64,000 bases of DNA. Source: Trichoplusia ni (Eukaryota > Arthropoda > Insecta > Lepidoptera > Noctuidae). Positions 10,665 to 25,100 of this stretch are shown piece by piece. Made by a program: the position numbers and the translations under genes. The DNA lies in assembly GCF_003590095.1 (NCBI RefSeq), contig NC_039499.1, positions 3,348,001 to 3,412,000 of the forward strand, read 5' to 3'. The notes under the pieces were generated by a model that was not told the DNA's origin, searched no databases, and saw only the letters and a list, made by a program, of their open reading frames with translations. Positions within the stretch are counted from its first letter, which is position 1; each line of letters opens with the position of its first letter.

Positions 10665-13600
10665 AACTACAATGTTGTTATGTTTACAGGTAGTGGTTGG
10701 TTTCTAGTACTGGCGTATAGTACGCATTTTGTATTCGTATTGAAAGAAAAATGTACGTCCGGGGTCGTCGTGAAATGAATGAAAATGTGGCGAGTCGCGT
10801 TTTTATCGACGGACTCTGGATATAAATGGTGTTGCGTTTGGTTTTCAGTTCAACTTACACATTCGATTTGAAATTTAATATATGACTATAGAAAGATACA
10901 TAAAAATACCTAGCACGTAAAGTGCATTTATAAACTAATAAAATCTCCTAGTACGTAGAGGCCTAAACTTTTGTCTCTCCCCAACCAAAAACTGTTTGTT
11001 ACAAACTAAGTAACTACTCCCCATGAACAAAAAAAATCATTATTCCGTAATAGCTTTTTTACTTTTTATCCTCTTATTGAGTTTTCACCTAAAATATCAT
11101 AATACTACACCAATGTAACAATAAAAATGGGACAAACCCATAAAGTTTTTATGCCAGTGAAAAAATCATTGCAGATATACAGGGACCAAGTTACGACCCA
11201 AAACTAGTGAAATAATAAATTCAACTAGTACCAACTGGCACTCAGTCATAAATCCAACATTTTTAGAACCCACTGTATGGATAACGACTCGTAAATCTTT
11301 AGAACAAATCCCTCAAGAGTTGATTCATATAGTTATCTTTCTTTATGTGTGCCACCTTGGGTGTACTAAATTCTGTCTAAAAATTACATTTAGTTGCTCG
11401 CAGCTAGTTTTCGTATGTATTATAGGTGTTTCTCTCAGGATTCGCATTTTACTTTACAACTATTCTTAAAGCTGTATTATAAATACAAAAATTAAATTAA
11501 AGTTTTTGTCGGCTCATAGCAAATGTTTTTGCCACACATTGTACTGAACCCAATGTTTCAAAACTTTAACATCAAGATCTACCAACAATGTGTTCTACTT
11601 CTGAAGTTTAAAAAACTTTACCACTCGGCACTCGAAGCGTTCAGCTACTGTCCATTACACTTTAAAACTAAGTGCTAAGAGAAAAAAAATACTCGAAAAT
11701 AGAAACTAAGTACAGTTGTTGAAAAAAAGCGTTTCAACGAGGCACAAGTCAAACAAAGCTGGCGAGGTCTGCGGGTGTCCGCACAAACAAATCTCATAGC
11801 TCGCAACGCGTAGGGTTGACAATGGAACCAAAAACGAAATTTAATCTTTTTGGCATGAAAATATTTCAAGTACATACTTGGAAATGAGGTCGCATTAAGC
11901 TGTACAATAGAATGTCCATGCTTTTACAAATGCCATGAGCTACCTTACATTTTATAAAGTTTAGACGTTAGGAACGACAGCTGACAGAAAACTCATTAAT
12001 CTATCGAAAAATGGTTGGAATTTTGTATTATCCTGTTTACTCATTCAGCTGATAAAGTGGATATCACCAGATGGATTCACAAGAAAAGTTCACGAAATGG
12101 GCAAAGTCACGAACAAGATCAAGCAGATAGTAAAATCTAAAAAGCGTTAATAATAAGCTCGGGAACTGAAATGTCTTGAAACTTCCCAACCCTATTCAGG
12201 GTGAAAGGCCGCCTTTGTCCTTGCCGAAGTGAGATACGCAAATACAAAAACGCAACACTCCGTAAAATGCCTTGGGATTCCCGACTTTACGTGTGCAGAT
12301 AAAGAAAACAAATACACTGAAAAGAATTTGAGGAAAAGGCTTTGTAAAGTTTTCGGTGAGAGAATTTGGGATACCTCGGGCTTTGGGATTTCTTTTACAT
12401 TTTATTACTATTTGATGTAATTTCAATGTATGGTCCCAAACTTTTCCTCATTGTTGGACAAATTATAACGGGTACACCAAAACCAAATGTACAGATGTTG
12501 TGATTTTCTGCTACCCTAAAACCGTCACAGAATAATTCGCTACCCTAAAATCTTTACCAAAACTATTTCACCAAACTGTTTAGCAATAAAAACCAGGCAA
12601 TATTGCCACTATAAAATTAACCTACTGCATTTCAGCAGGAACTTCTCCAAGAGTATTAAATACACTGCAACCCCAGCGCAATAGTGCGGCCGGTTGCCGC
12701 TGTGGCATGTAATTTACACTCCGCTCTTCAGACTGCCGCGATTGTTAAAATAGCGAAGAAGCAAGGAATTTTTGTATTAAATTTTAATAAATGTTCAACT
12801 GCTTTGAGGTTTCGCTTATTTTCTCGTTGTGAATATGTAAATCAAGCTTGAATGAAAGTATTACCTGAAGAGGGACACGGAATTGTACTGTTGCAAACGT
12901 ACATTTTGGGAAATAAGATAAGGTTACCTTGCTATTTGTGAGAATACAAAGGTAGCCGAATAAATTATTTAGTTCTTAATGATGGGGTATTAGAAACTAA
13001 TTTGGAAGTTCTGATTTTGACAAAGCATTTTGACTACTTCGATTTTTAGATTTTTAATTTTTACTGCTACACACTATAACTACCATACTAAAAATATTAA
13101 GCAGAGATTTCGGAATCGATCAAGGGGAAGATCACATTTCTTTTAATCTAGCTCGTTGTGAGCCATTTCATTGAAAAATTCTAAATCCTTCCACGACTGT
13201 CAATCTGGGCTACACGGAACCAGTCCACGCGGAAAGCCCACTCACATAAATAAAAATAATTATGTAAATAGCGATTCCCCACCGATCAATTAATTAGGCA
13301 AGACCTCCAGAACTAACCGGTTAATATTATCTGAAAATTTAGCCATAGTACAGAAAACTTGAAAATTGGGCAAAATTGGTCGGAAAATTAATGAGGGTTT
13401 AAAAAGGAGGGACCAATAATGCCCAGCCTTCAATGTGACGTCTAGTTAAGACGATATTTGATCGACTCTGTTTGAATGTTCATAATTAATTTGGTGTTTG
13501 CTAAGACCACTTTGGCAGTGATGGAGGTACACATCAAAGGGCCAAGGCGTAATTACTACACAACTGCACAACAAGCATATTTGCTTACGTCCCCAAGCCA

Positions 13601-15652
13601 AGAAGACCCATGCCTAGACGTTAATGAAAAGGATTATGGATCTTTGATAACTAGTTGGTCAACAAATTAAAGGGCACTAATACTAGTAATCTCTGGATCA
13701 AATTTGGACGCGTCGGCGGCAAAGTGCGTCAAAGGAATTTGGCATTTATGCTGACGTGCCTAACAAGACACTTGATGTCTATTCGAGAAATAAATAATCA
13801 TCTTCCACGTATTCTCCAAAACCATTGTTCTTTTATACGAAAAACCTATTCCCTATAACGAAGAACTTATCTGAAGTTAGATTTGCAGATTGTGTATGTA
13901 CATAAAACAAAATAAATCTCGGATTTTGACGTCATGGTACTCGTACCTTTTATTATACGCGTAGGGTGACACACTTTCTTTATCTCTTACATAATAAGTT
14001 CTTGTTGGTACTGATCTTTTCGCATTAAAAAATAACCCAAAAAATTGAATTACTGCTTTGTCGAAGTTGTAACAAATTAGTCTTGGCAGATGCTGTCACT
14101 ATGATACTACTTTTACTGTTCAAAACCGCCTTACTAATCATATTATAAAACCAGCTAATAAATCCTGAACTGTTAAGATCAAGCCTCTTACCTCAAGAGA
14201 AAGGTTCAAATTAATCAATCTCGAGGCAGGTAGATTATTCTTGAGCTATTTATTATCCAGTTTCGAAACACAATTCTACCTTGCCATTTGGTAAAAAAAC
14301 CCCTATACATATAAATTATTTTCGCTTCTATTTTAAATCCTTTATAAAATTTGCAGACGCAAACAACAATTACATTTCTAACACCCACATTCTCTAAACG
14401 AACTTAAAATGCTAAAAGTTCCAGCAAAATTTAATTAAAGCGCTGCAATACCAGTAATACGGCAACACTGCAAATAATTTGCTTACACTACTAAACACTG
14501 AACAGTGGGTGTTGCGAACACTGCCGAAGTACACTTCAAACACTGCACTCGAATTTTAAACGTGTAAATATTTTCCACTGGTAACTACTGCTAGAGGTTT
14601 ACTCGAACCTGCAATATGTAAGGATAAAATCAGCAACGGTTTTTTGGTTGCAAAAGGTAAAGGTGCACGTTTATTATTGTTGCTGGCAAAAAGATATTTT
14701 TATATGAAACTGGTCAAGTGACGGTTACGGACAAATAGGCAATGTGAAATTTGTTGAAAAATATTGGTCACCCAACAAACTGTTAACCGTAACAAGGGTT
14801 GCTTGACCTCGACGTTTATTTTCATTATCTGTTTTTTGAAAATATCAGCTTACTATCCACCGCGGTTCATGAGAGACAGCTTCGTGACAATGGGACGGGC
14901 AGAGGTTTAGACAGCCTTAGGAACAAGGTTTCATTTTTATCCATTGGTTATGGAACAATATTTCAATAATAATAAAAAAAAAGACATAAAGATGTAGGGA
15001 TGGAAGAAAAACATGTGCTAAAACCTCAAGTAATTGAGTTACAGAAAAAAGTTCCCCATCAAGTACCCCAAACTGGTAATCACAATATAACTGTGCGCTA
15101 AAACATACAACTTTTTTACGGTTATTTTAATTTTCTCCTAGCCATTAAAAACGTTGTACAAATGGAAGAAAACTTCAAAGTTCTTCCAAATTTTCATACC
15201 CTACTTAAACAAATATTCATTACCTAATTAAATAAATCCAATGACACTGTCTCAGGTGTTCAAATACTAAATAGTTCGGGAAACAAGACGAACAAGTATA
15301 GGGTACAATAAACTACGATCAGCACACTGCGTAGCCAAACTTCCCCTAAAGTTTCGTAGATAGGTAAAGTTTTACCAAGTTGCCCCTTTAATACAAGCGC
15401 CATGACAACTAAAACTATATTATTTCGGTCGTTTCTCTGTTGTTCTAATAACTAATTACGAGATTTGTGCTTAATTTGAAATGGTATTGTGAAAAATATT
15501 AAAATTGGTATGTTTGGAAGAAACATTAATTTCTTATATTTATTATTATATTTACCGATTGTAGGACACAGGATAATTACCAATGTGAATTTTTCAATGT
15601 CATACTTATATACTCTCATAATTATTTTAAGACATAACTGCTAAACGGTGCA

Positions 15653-15789
15653 AGAAAACATCGTGAGGAAACTTGGTTTCTAATCTTGGAATCTGAAATC
15701 ACCAACCCACTGTGATCTAACGTAGTAATCAATGCTCAATCCTTCCCTCTATGGGAAGAGGCCTGTGGCCAGCAGTGTGACATATATAC
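15653..15789 (+). repeat. Lepidopteran non-LTR 3'-end type repeat
   Basis: Reads AACATCGTGAGGAAACTTGG, then CTGAAATCACCAACCCACTG, ends GAGGCCTGTGGCCAGCAGTG, the pattern of a very common lepidopteran repeat. A diverged copy is at 57154-57264. Confidence 0.7.
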
Positions 15790-16219
15790 ATAAGCTGGTA
15801 TTATTAATATTGACCTGCATGCTTACTTATGAACTATTTACAACAAAAAAAATGCAATGATAAAAAAGAGCGTCACCTGTCGTCGTCATTCCAAGCCCGG
15901 CTATAATACTGTATATATAACTGTCTTAGTAGAAACTAGCAGAATGCAGTAAAGCCTGACTAGCTTTGCTCAAGACACAGGTGCACACTCTAGTCCTTGA
16001 AGCTGTAACGTGCTGGACCAAAACGAATTCTCTAGTTTAAACAAAATGTTATTTGGTGAATTTTCTTCTTTGATTATTTGAAAACAAGCAATAGTAACAC
16101 TACGTTTTAAATAAATGTTATTGCAATTGTGAATTTTAATGAGGCAGTACATAGCTATGAGTGGTATCTCTCTTTCATAACTGCAATAGGGTATAAAACT
16201 TCTAATCAGTACGTCAAAT

Positions 16220-16474
16220 CTAATATATAAAATTCCCGTGTCACGATGTTAGTTACCGTAATTTTTACCAAATTTTATATGCGTATTTATATTTATGGTC
16301 TGAGAATCGACCAACATCTATTTTTTATACCCCTAAGTGTTAAGGGTAGCTCACACTAAAAAAATATATTTTATTTTTTGGACGAAATTTTTTGTTTATA
16401 ATGTGGCATTAAAAATACATGCAACTAGAAAACAAATTTATTCGGCAAAACCACGTTTGCTGGGTCAGCTAGTA
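16220..16474 (+). repeat. Lepidopteran interspersed repeat (TAATATATAAAATTC type), near full length
   Basis: Starts CTAATATATAAAATTCCCGT and ends GTTTGCTGGGTCAGCTAGT, the two recognised ends of a widespread lepidopteran repeat. A truncated copy is in a CUB-gene intron at 23541-23680. Confidence 0.75.
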
Positions 16475-18254
16475 GATTTATAAAAAGTAATGGATACACA
16501 GTTAAATTTAAATCAATAGAAATTACGAACATAAAAAAGTGAATCAAAGGTGTTGAAACGTACGACGGAAATTAACGACAATTTTGTGTTATAAGTAACA
16601 TCTGTACATCATCTTCATTTTTTGAAAAAATAGTCTTACGATGTGTTTTGTTGGTAAATCTATCCGACTGATTTGTTTTTTGTCTAACAGCCTTTGAAAT
16701 TAAATTAAAACTGCGTGTCAAAACTAAGCCCTTAAAAACCAAAATGTGACTGTGTGTGATAGGACTAGAAAAGCAGCTGAAATGGAGAATAGAATAATAT
16801 TTTGAAATAAAAATATTTATTTCAAAATAAATAACAAATATCTCGCGCATACACGTAACTACATACATAGCTACGTAACTATGTACTGTATATTTTATAA
16901 TAAGTATATGATACAGTGTACAACGAAGTTCTCATTTAAATATCAGGTATATAGGTAATAAAAGATAATGAACATCTCGCTATCCACATTTTAATATTAA
17001 CGTAACAATGCAAGATTAAATTGGATATCTTCAGAGTTGTCATGAATGCACAATAAATAAAGTATTTCAAGTATTTGAATAACTTAGGATTGTGGAGGCG
17101 AACGCTCAGGATGTTTCCCGTTACCGTCAGAAAACGAAATGCGAATTATGAAGCGACTTAAAATTGTAGTACTTACTGAGAATTTTAACTGGTATTGCGA
17201 ATTTTTTTTAAGATATTTTGGTTGGTTTATTATTGTTTGTCTAACTTAATTGTGTTAAAGTAGAATATCTCGTGGTCATCCTATTATGAGAGACCTAAAG
17301 TAGATGTAGCAAGATTTGTTTTCTATATTTTAGGAAAATTTGTTTTTTTAGGCTTAATTTTTCAGTCCATCGTCAGAAATTACTATTAAAATTTTGAACA
17401 TAAATGTGACTGCCGATGGTTAAATACTAAACTAAACAATATCCTAAGAAAACATTGTTACAACTTAATCTAAATTACCAATCTAGATTAAACTCTACCC
17501 AAAATGGATTCATAAGTCTAGACTAATATTACGACACTCGAAAACATAAATTGAAATGCCACAACATATTGCTGCCGGCAGCACATTTAAATTTCATCAA
17601 AGAACCGCGAGTACATCCCTAGCGGTGCAAAATTGTATTTTCTGCTTGAGAGAACCGAATATGAAGGGCATGTCTCTACATTTCCACTCCTTGGAGTCGA
17701 TTCGTATTTCATTTTCTACATATCAGATTCCATTATTTTTGATACATGTTATACTTTGTGACCTTCCTGTGTCATTATACTGGCTAAAATTTTCTTTTGA
17801 ATTTCGGTCACCACTATATTCTTACACACTAATTCAACTGAAAAATAATTTCAAGAATGTAGAGAACATTTGTAAATCCTCGTTCTCCGAATGCAATACA
17901 ATTTCAAAGAGAATGCCAGAAGGCAGAAGCTAAAGTTCAATACAGGCGTCTTCAATACGGGGCTCAATAAAATAAAACATACATTTTCAATGTAGAGTCG
18001 AAGTATAAATTCACATTGAAGCCAAATCCTTATCGACATTTTACCCGGTAGACATAGATGCAATTTGCGCCCTCAAATAGCGTTTTCCGCATTGCCTAAT
18101 TCCATTTTGGTCAGCTGCCTCGGGGACTTTGAGTGTAACTAAACTAAATCATAATAACTTTTTATAACTAATATTATAGACACGCTACATTTTAAATTGG
18201 ATTAGAAACTACATTTGGAAGTTTGTTTAGAATTCAGGAGTTAGAACTAAATTT

Positions 18255-18292
18255 GTTGGGGTCCGCTTCCAGTTTGACCGGATTCAGCTGTA
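18255..18292 (+). repeat. Fragment of the CCTAGCCTTTTCCCAACTATG-type repeat
   Basis: TTGTTGGGGTCCGCTTCCAG followed by ACCGGATTCAGCTG matches the middle of the repeat at 7990-8125. Confidence 0.6.
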
Positions 18293-19108
18293 TACTGTTT
18301 TTAACATAAATCTTAAAAGAATAGTTTCTCATGTTAAAACATCGTTTATTCAATATTACGGCTGTAAACTGATAAAAACGTCGTTAACTAATAAACGAAT
18401 ACTTGTCAATCAAATCAAAATGATTACGGAAATGGAATTCGTGCGAAATGCAATTCCATTACTTTTCCAATCTCGAATTCTCGTTGCCAAAATGTTCAGT
18501 GGGGAAACATATTTCAAACATTTTTGGGAACTTGACTAAAAGTTAATATATTGTCGCATCATGATTGACAATAACATTTTTGGCTTAGGGTGCTTACTAA
18601 GACGATTTGATTGCATAACCTGCATTGTATGCCAGGATTGTTTCAAAATCGAAAGTTCTTCTAACATTACAATTAAATTAATTAAAAAATACTATACAAA
18701 TAAAAGCAGTTATCCCCTAATCACAGCAGTATCGACGCCACCCAACTTGGGACGTTCCAACGTTAATGGGTACCATTACTTGACGTTTAACTCCACTTGT
18801 ATTTAGGTTAGTGCACTATTGAACTTCCCAAAATGCTCTTTAATTTTAATTGGCTCATATAAAGCGGCGTGCGATTTAATTGAACCATTAGCCAAGTGGG
18901 TAGTGGCCTCGCTCTAATTTATACAGGGTCTAAGTTCCAAAAGTGCTTAGGGAACTTGTTTATGTGATTTATCAGCGATACAATGTGGGTTAGTGTGTAT
19001 TCTGGTTTGAAAGCTCTCCATGACGATACACAAAATTAACGTTATTATCCTCTTAATTACAAAATGACAAATTCAATCATAATTGAGTTATATTTTTCCT
19101 TTTTTCAG

Positions 19109-22100
19109 GTCCTTTTTGACAGTTTCACGCTCGGTCGCTTCACATCGTTTACTGAAGATGGCTGCCCAGACGGTTACATGCAGATTCAAGAAGCAAGCAG
19201 ACCTCAAGTCGGCGGCTCCTGGTGTGGAACCTCCTGGGGACCATCCATCTATTACAGCGAAACCAAATCTATAACGCTTATCATAAGATTACTGCATTTA
19301 TCAAAAGAACAGAATAACTATAACTTCGACTTCCGAATGGCGTATAAGGTTCTGAGAAGGGAATATGCTACTGTGCGATACGGAGGGACCCCGCCTTCCG
19401 GTACGTAAATCATTTTGATTCTGACAAATGGTATCCCTTATATTTTCTGCTTATATTTTGGGCATTGTTGGTAATATACGTGTGTGTTTATTATGTGCCT
19501 TACAGAGCATTTATTAACGCACCGTTATTTATTTTGTTAAAAAAGTGGACCATCAATCTAACAGATATACGGAATTAAGAATGATTTATTTCATCAACAA
19601 ATACGCAGTCAATGCTTTGTCACAACCAAAGTATTCTTATCAAAAGACAAAACAAAAGAGGAAATCTTGCTGATAAATGTAATAAATCATTCGTCACAAT
19701 TCGCCAAATAAAATTCAGGAGATCAATACACCTACCTAATAACAACATCTTATTTCAGAACGGCCTTTCTTCAAACTAAGACCGCCGATGCCTTATCCCG
19801 TAAACATATCACGAAGCGAAGATACGAGTCTGGCGAAGCCAACAAAAACTCCCGAGTATTACCTTGGGGATTTGATCTCCGGAACTTATTGCTCACGAAT
19901 ATTCAGCGACTGTGATCGTAAAAACTGTAGGCTTCAGTCACCTAATTTCCCAGGCGTTTACCCTCGAAACTTGACATGTTACTACGCCGTACGGCAACAC
20001 GAAGTGCCTCAAGGAAAACATGCCCTGATAGTTGTTAAACAGCCGAACGGCCAACTTGTTTCAATTAGGAGCCAGAAGGCATTGTACGCAGCACAACAAG
20101 AAAGGGGAAACAATGGACGAGAACTGAAATTTTGGCAACAATGTGACGAAGTTCAAGACTATGTGACGGTTTACGATGGCTATACGACGAGAGATCCGGT
20201 TATTTTGAGGTTCTGCGGTGGAGGCGTACCCGTACCAGAAGCTATATCAAGTGGACCTGAATTGTTGGTGGAATTTACAACGTCACCGTTTGGCACATTT
20301 TTGCAGCCAGTAACATCGCAATCTTTACATGGATTTCAGCTGGAAGTTGAGGTAAGATCCCTCTTCAATTTATATCCTGTTTCAAAAACGTAATCTGCAT
20401 AAAATATTGCGTGGAAAACACCAAATTTATGCAGCCGTATAAGTTGCCAAGAGATGGAAAAAGTTTGGATTCCAACTTGTATTTTGCATAGGGCGTGCGT
20501 CATTATCATAAAGTTATGGTGCTAATACTTTTCGGCTCGAGAGAAGGCTGTTGTAATGTTCTGTGATTAATTAAACAAAAGGCGAAGGTAACTTTTTACG
20601 TCTAATTTCCATAATTTTGAGAACTGAGAAACTAGGCTGATGTAACTTATCACAGGTTTAGGTACCATTTAATGAACACTAAATATTGCACAATGACTTG
20701 GTGAATACATCATGCTTTTAAGTAACATTTAATTATAGTTATTGAGCGATAACATTTTGAATCCTCACGCGTATTTTATTTTTCCCATTCTTTAAGGTAA
20801 TAATCTCTCATGATTAGGTACTAACACCAAATGTGATTCTTTGTTAATTTAAAATTCAAAGAATATATTACGTCCAACGGTAATGGGTCCATTTTCCACT
20901 TTTAATATGAGTTTCCAAAAAAGCCGCGGTTCATATTTGGATAGCGGCCAAATTGGAATTACAGGAAAAACGTTGGAACTTTTTTACGATAAGAACTTCA
21001 TGTTTTAGATTATGATCTACAAAACCGTAATTACTTTTCTTATGCGCTTTTGCATTTGGGCTTAAACTTTGAAATTTATAATTAGGTTTAATTAGGTCAG
21101 TGTCTGTGTTAAAAAAGTATGAAAACTCATTTCAATCATTGCAACGGCGTGTTCTTGTTTTTCAACTTTTTACTGGGTGGATGTATTCGTTAAGCTTAGC
21201 GCTTTGGCTTAAACTAGAAATTACTAGATCTAAAACGAAACAAATCGATATCCATATGATGCCGAATTGGGTTAATGGACTAATATATCATCATGTAGTG
21301 TTATTTAAAGTGTTTCATTCTCAGCGAACAACAATAAATCAAGAAGTGCCCTGGAGGCCTCACTTGGGTCCCTGCCAAAGTGTAATTAGTAACGTAGGCT
21401 CGCACGGACGGTCACAATAATGAAGCGAGCGAACTCGACACCAACCCACATTGTTTTAACTTATGAAATTAGGACTCGACCCCAATTCTTTACTTTTCAA
21501 TAGAAAACCCTTTTTACATTTTTTTATTATCACAGCCAGTCGGTTGGTCGTTTCGTAAGAGCAAAATGTATTTTATCAATAAGAATATCTTTTGTATAAA
21601 ATTTACCTTACTTAGGCCTTTTCTTTTATCACTTTGTCACACAATACAAGAAACACACAATCGCAATAAAAATCAACGAAATAAAATTTAAATTTTTAAA
21701 CTAAATTAATAATAAAGACTAAGTATAATTATAATTTACAATAGATGGGAACAAGGTACCCTACGAGGCCTCTGACGTTATCAAAATGATTGTCAATTTC
21801 AGGTCAGATTTGTGGATCAACAATCCCCAACATACGCTAAGAACAAAAGGGCTTGTGAGTTTTGGATCCGAGGGACAGGCAGGGGGGTTTTGGAACACCC
21901 GCAACACTCCCTACCTCCAAACACCACATGCCTTTATCATATGCAGGGGATAGACACCTCGGGGCCTTCGGGACGAAACATTATTTACAGGCGACCGTCG
22001 TTTTCTGCTCCGCGATTCCGAGTGTGGTTTTCAGTATTGAAATTTTATGTAACAAACGCTCTGAATCCTAACTTACCCGAGGACGAGTACTGTGGAAGCC

Positions 22101-25100
22101 ATTTAAATATATGGGATGGCCCGATGAGAATATCGCCCGGTTGCAGCGATATATTTTGGTAAGTCATATTTTTCTGCGCCCCAGACTTGGACTATTTTAC
22201 GATGTAAGTGAATAAGATAGTTTAAATCTCGTTATGCAAAATGTAGACTCAGTTCTGACTTTCTGCATTTGAAACAGATAAAGTGTTATGCGACATACTT
22301 ATATTTTTGAGGAACATCACCAACGTTTACTTAACACTAACGATCACATATTATTTTGTTAGTTTTCGCATTTCAGTCATCTCTCATTAATAAACAACAC
22401 ATTCAGCCAGTAATCAAAACAGTAAATAAAATAAAAGAAACAATATTGAGACCAATATATGTACATTTACGTACATACATACTTAACGAACAATTTCAAA
22501 GCATATGCGCCGCACGCACAAAGTAATTCTGACTTTGAACCATAATGCCATTTGAATCACAATGAGCACGACGCGAAAATTCACAGCGGGGTTTCATTAG
22601 GACTCATACATTCTTATGCAAATTCGAAAAAGGAAACAAAAGAGCATTTTCTTCCATATTCTCTTTTGATTGCCAGTGACAAAGAGCGATCGGTGCAAAT
22701 GTCCCGAGCAACATCACCGCAATCAGTGATTGTGGGTCGACCTCCAACAAATGCTACTCTAGTAGCCCGCTTTTGCCGCGAGCGTGCCCCAAGGACCTGT
22801 GAACATGCATTGTTACGAAGATCCAGAGCATGTGCGAAAACTGAGAGCTTCTTATCCAAAGGAGATTCCTTGACTTTAGAACTGAAATTGACGCAGGGGA
22901 CCGCATTGAAGTAAGTAATATAAAATGTATGTGATTATGCTGCGCCAGCTTGTCGATGTGTTGAATATTTAGTTGTGCATGCACAATTTGGTTTGTTATT
23001 TGTTTCGAGTTTAAATATGCAGGATGGAGAGCTTGTTTGTGCCAATTTCCTTTATTGATAAAGAGACGTTATATTATATGTCTAACCTTTTTATTCGACC
23101 CTTTACAGTAATGTCATACGATGCAGTTTTGGTACTCGCAAATTTAAAATTATTTAACTTATGACTTGTAATAATTTTCAGACCTGTTTACTTCAAAGCT
23201 CTATACGAGTTTGTGGATCTTCACCAAGACGGCGAACCCTGGGGCCGAGGGCTGTGTTCCAGGCGATTTGCTTCGCGATCATTTCCGGAGGCTCCGCCCG
23301 ATCCACCAATAACGTTTTCATCGCCTCGAGACGTCTTTCTTTATGGAAGGGGAGGAAATCGAAACATCAGGTAAATATGCAACTTAGTAAACTGTCTACC
23401 TGATTGAGAATGTAAAATCTAAGCGTTCTAGAGTACGTTATCACTTTATGACGGCCATTATCACATTACCTGTGTTTAAACTTTGAGCTGTAGCGTAACA
23501 AAAATCTACTTATTCGTCTAGCTGTTATGCTGAGTATAGTTTAATATATAAAATTCTCGCGTCACGGTGTGCCTATGAAATATACTCCTTCGATTAAACG
23601 GCTCGACCGATTCTCATAAAATTTTAGGTGCGTATTAGGTAGATCTAAGAATCGGACAAAGTTTAACGTGTTTTCTGGTACTGCTAGTAATAACATAAAA
23701 TAATGACTTATTTCTTAAAATACTTTCAGTTGCACCTACCGTTTTGAAGCAAATCCCGGTGAAGTTATCCGGCTACGCGTGTGGGGTGTTCGAAGTGGTG
23801 GTCGGCTGTGTCGGTCTGTCCACTCCGCTCACTCTCCATGGTACCGGTGCGCTGGTGACATCACAGCTGCCGTCAGGGTCTTTGACAAACCCTGGAGGGA
23901 TGGTGGCTCGAGGATACCGAGGGACTGTTTGTGCAGGTATTTGGCATTACAAGACTATCCTGATAATATTATGTGTAATATCTTTGACGTTCACGTATGT
24001 TTGTGAGTTTTTTATGCCATCATAACTTCTGAACGTCTTGGCCTATTTTAACAAACCTTCATACATTCAGTTTACATTGCTGGCATACTCTTTGGCACAG
24101 AATTATCAACTTTTCCTAATCCGGAAGTCGGGACGAACAGGATAATCCTTGCTTGCAGCGCCTGGAATACAAAGAGCCATAAACCAACTTTCCTTTTTAT
24201 TACTTTTTCCAGTGATGTCGGGGACTACGAATTCACGTCGCTCGCTACAGTCGCCGAACTTCGTTTCGACGTGGTCAACATGTCGGCTTCCGACGACTTT
24301 AGATCTTTCGGCTTCGAAGCCTCCGTGGAGTTCGTGAGATTAGATGCGGGCTGCGAAACTTCTCATAAAGTTTATGGAGCCAGTGGAGAGATGCGGCTTT
24401 CATCGTCGAATCCCATGTCGGAATCGGTAAGAAAATGGTCATTTTTTAAATATATAGGTACAGAGAATTTTCTTCCAGCTCTTTTTAAAATCTTTGTCAA
24501 TTTTATAAAGGCGCTACAATCGAAAAAATATATATATTTTCAAATATCATTGAATGGTATTTCTTGTTAAGAGCCATAAGTATGTGCGGTATGTAGATTA
24601 CCCTGACATGATAACGAAAAATCATTACCATAATATACTGTACCTGTTTCTTGAATATAAAAACTGCGTTCATACTTACATTATACATGTTTCGCAATTA
24701 CGAATGCATAAAAGTTATCACGTCAACATAATTTACTTAATTTCATTCAATCACCAATTTCCTTTGCAGGAGCGTTGTGAACGACGTCCCTGGCTGATTG
24801 ATCCATCTCCAGGCCGTTACCTGTACCTCCAAATCCGGGGCAGCATCATCAGAGAACCAGAGCTGGACAACTTTACACTCCTCAATAACATCACTGTTGC
24901 TCCAGACATGAGGCATCTATGTAGGACACCTAACCGAATAGCGGTGTACACTGGTGGACTTTCGCCAACGTTCATTTGTCCTGAACCACCTGAAGAACAG
25001 GTATATGATTCAACCAAAACCTTTTTGACTGTATTAATGAGCGAGACTGAGTTAAAGTCGCCATTAAGTAAGTGTTATGCTGCCTATGTCACTCTCAAGG

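Larger units (their letters stand above)
8749..19108. other. Intergenic (or 5' intronic) stretch between SDR-A and the first visible CUB exon
   Basis: About 10 kb with no exon I can support. The missing 5' exons of the plus-strand CUB gene may lie here or further upstream. It contains repeats at 10578-10664, 15653-15789, 16220-16474 and 18255-18292, and a GC-rich island at 9361-9520. Open frames such as 12196-12426 (both strands), 13476-13858 and 17556-17933 have no family features and are probably chance. Confidence 0.5.

Noticed and set aside
12196..12426. Overlapping open frames on both strands
   Set aside because: Neither shows family features; mirrored openness arises from local composition.
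13476..13858. Two consecutive open frames that might be a small gene
   Set aside because: No recognisable motif, no junction linking them, not in frame with the CUB gene.
17556..17933. 125-residue open frame
   Set aside because: No domain, no compositional signal of coding, no splice context; AT-rich chance frame.
21100..21420. 106-residue open frame in the CUB gene
   Set aside because: Lies wholly in an intron between exons ending 20351 and starting 21803; no coding features.
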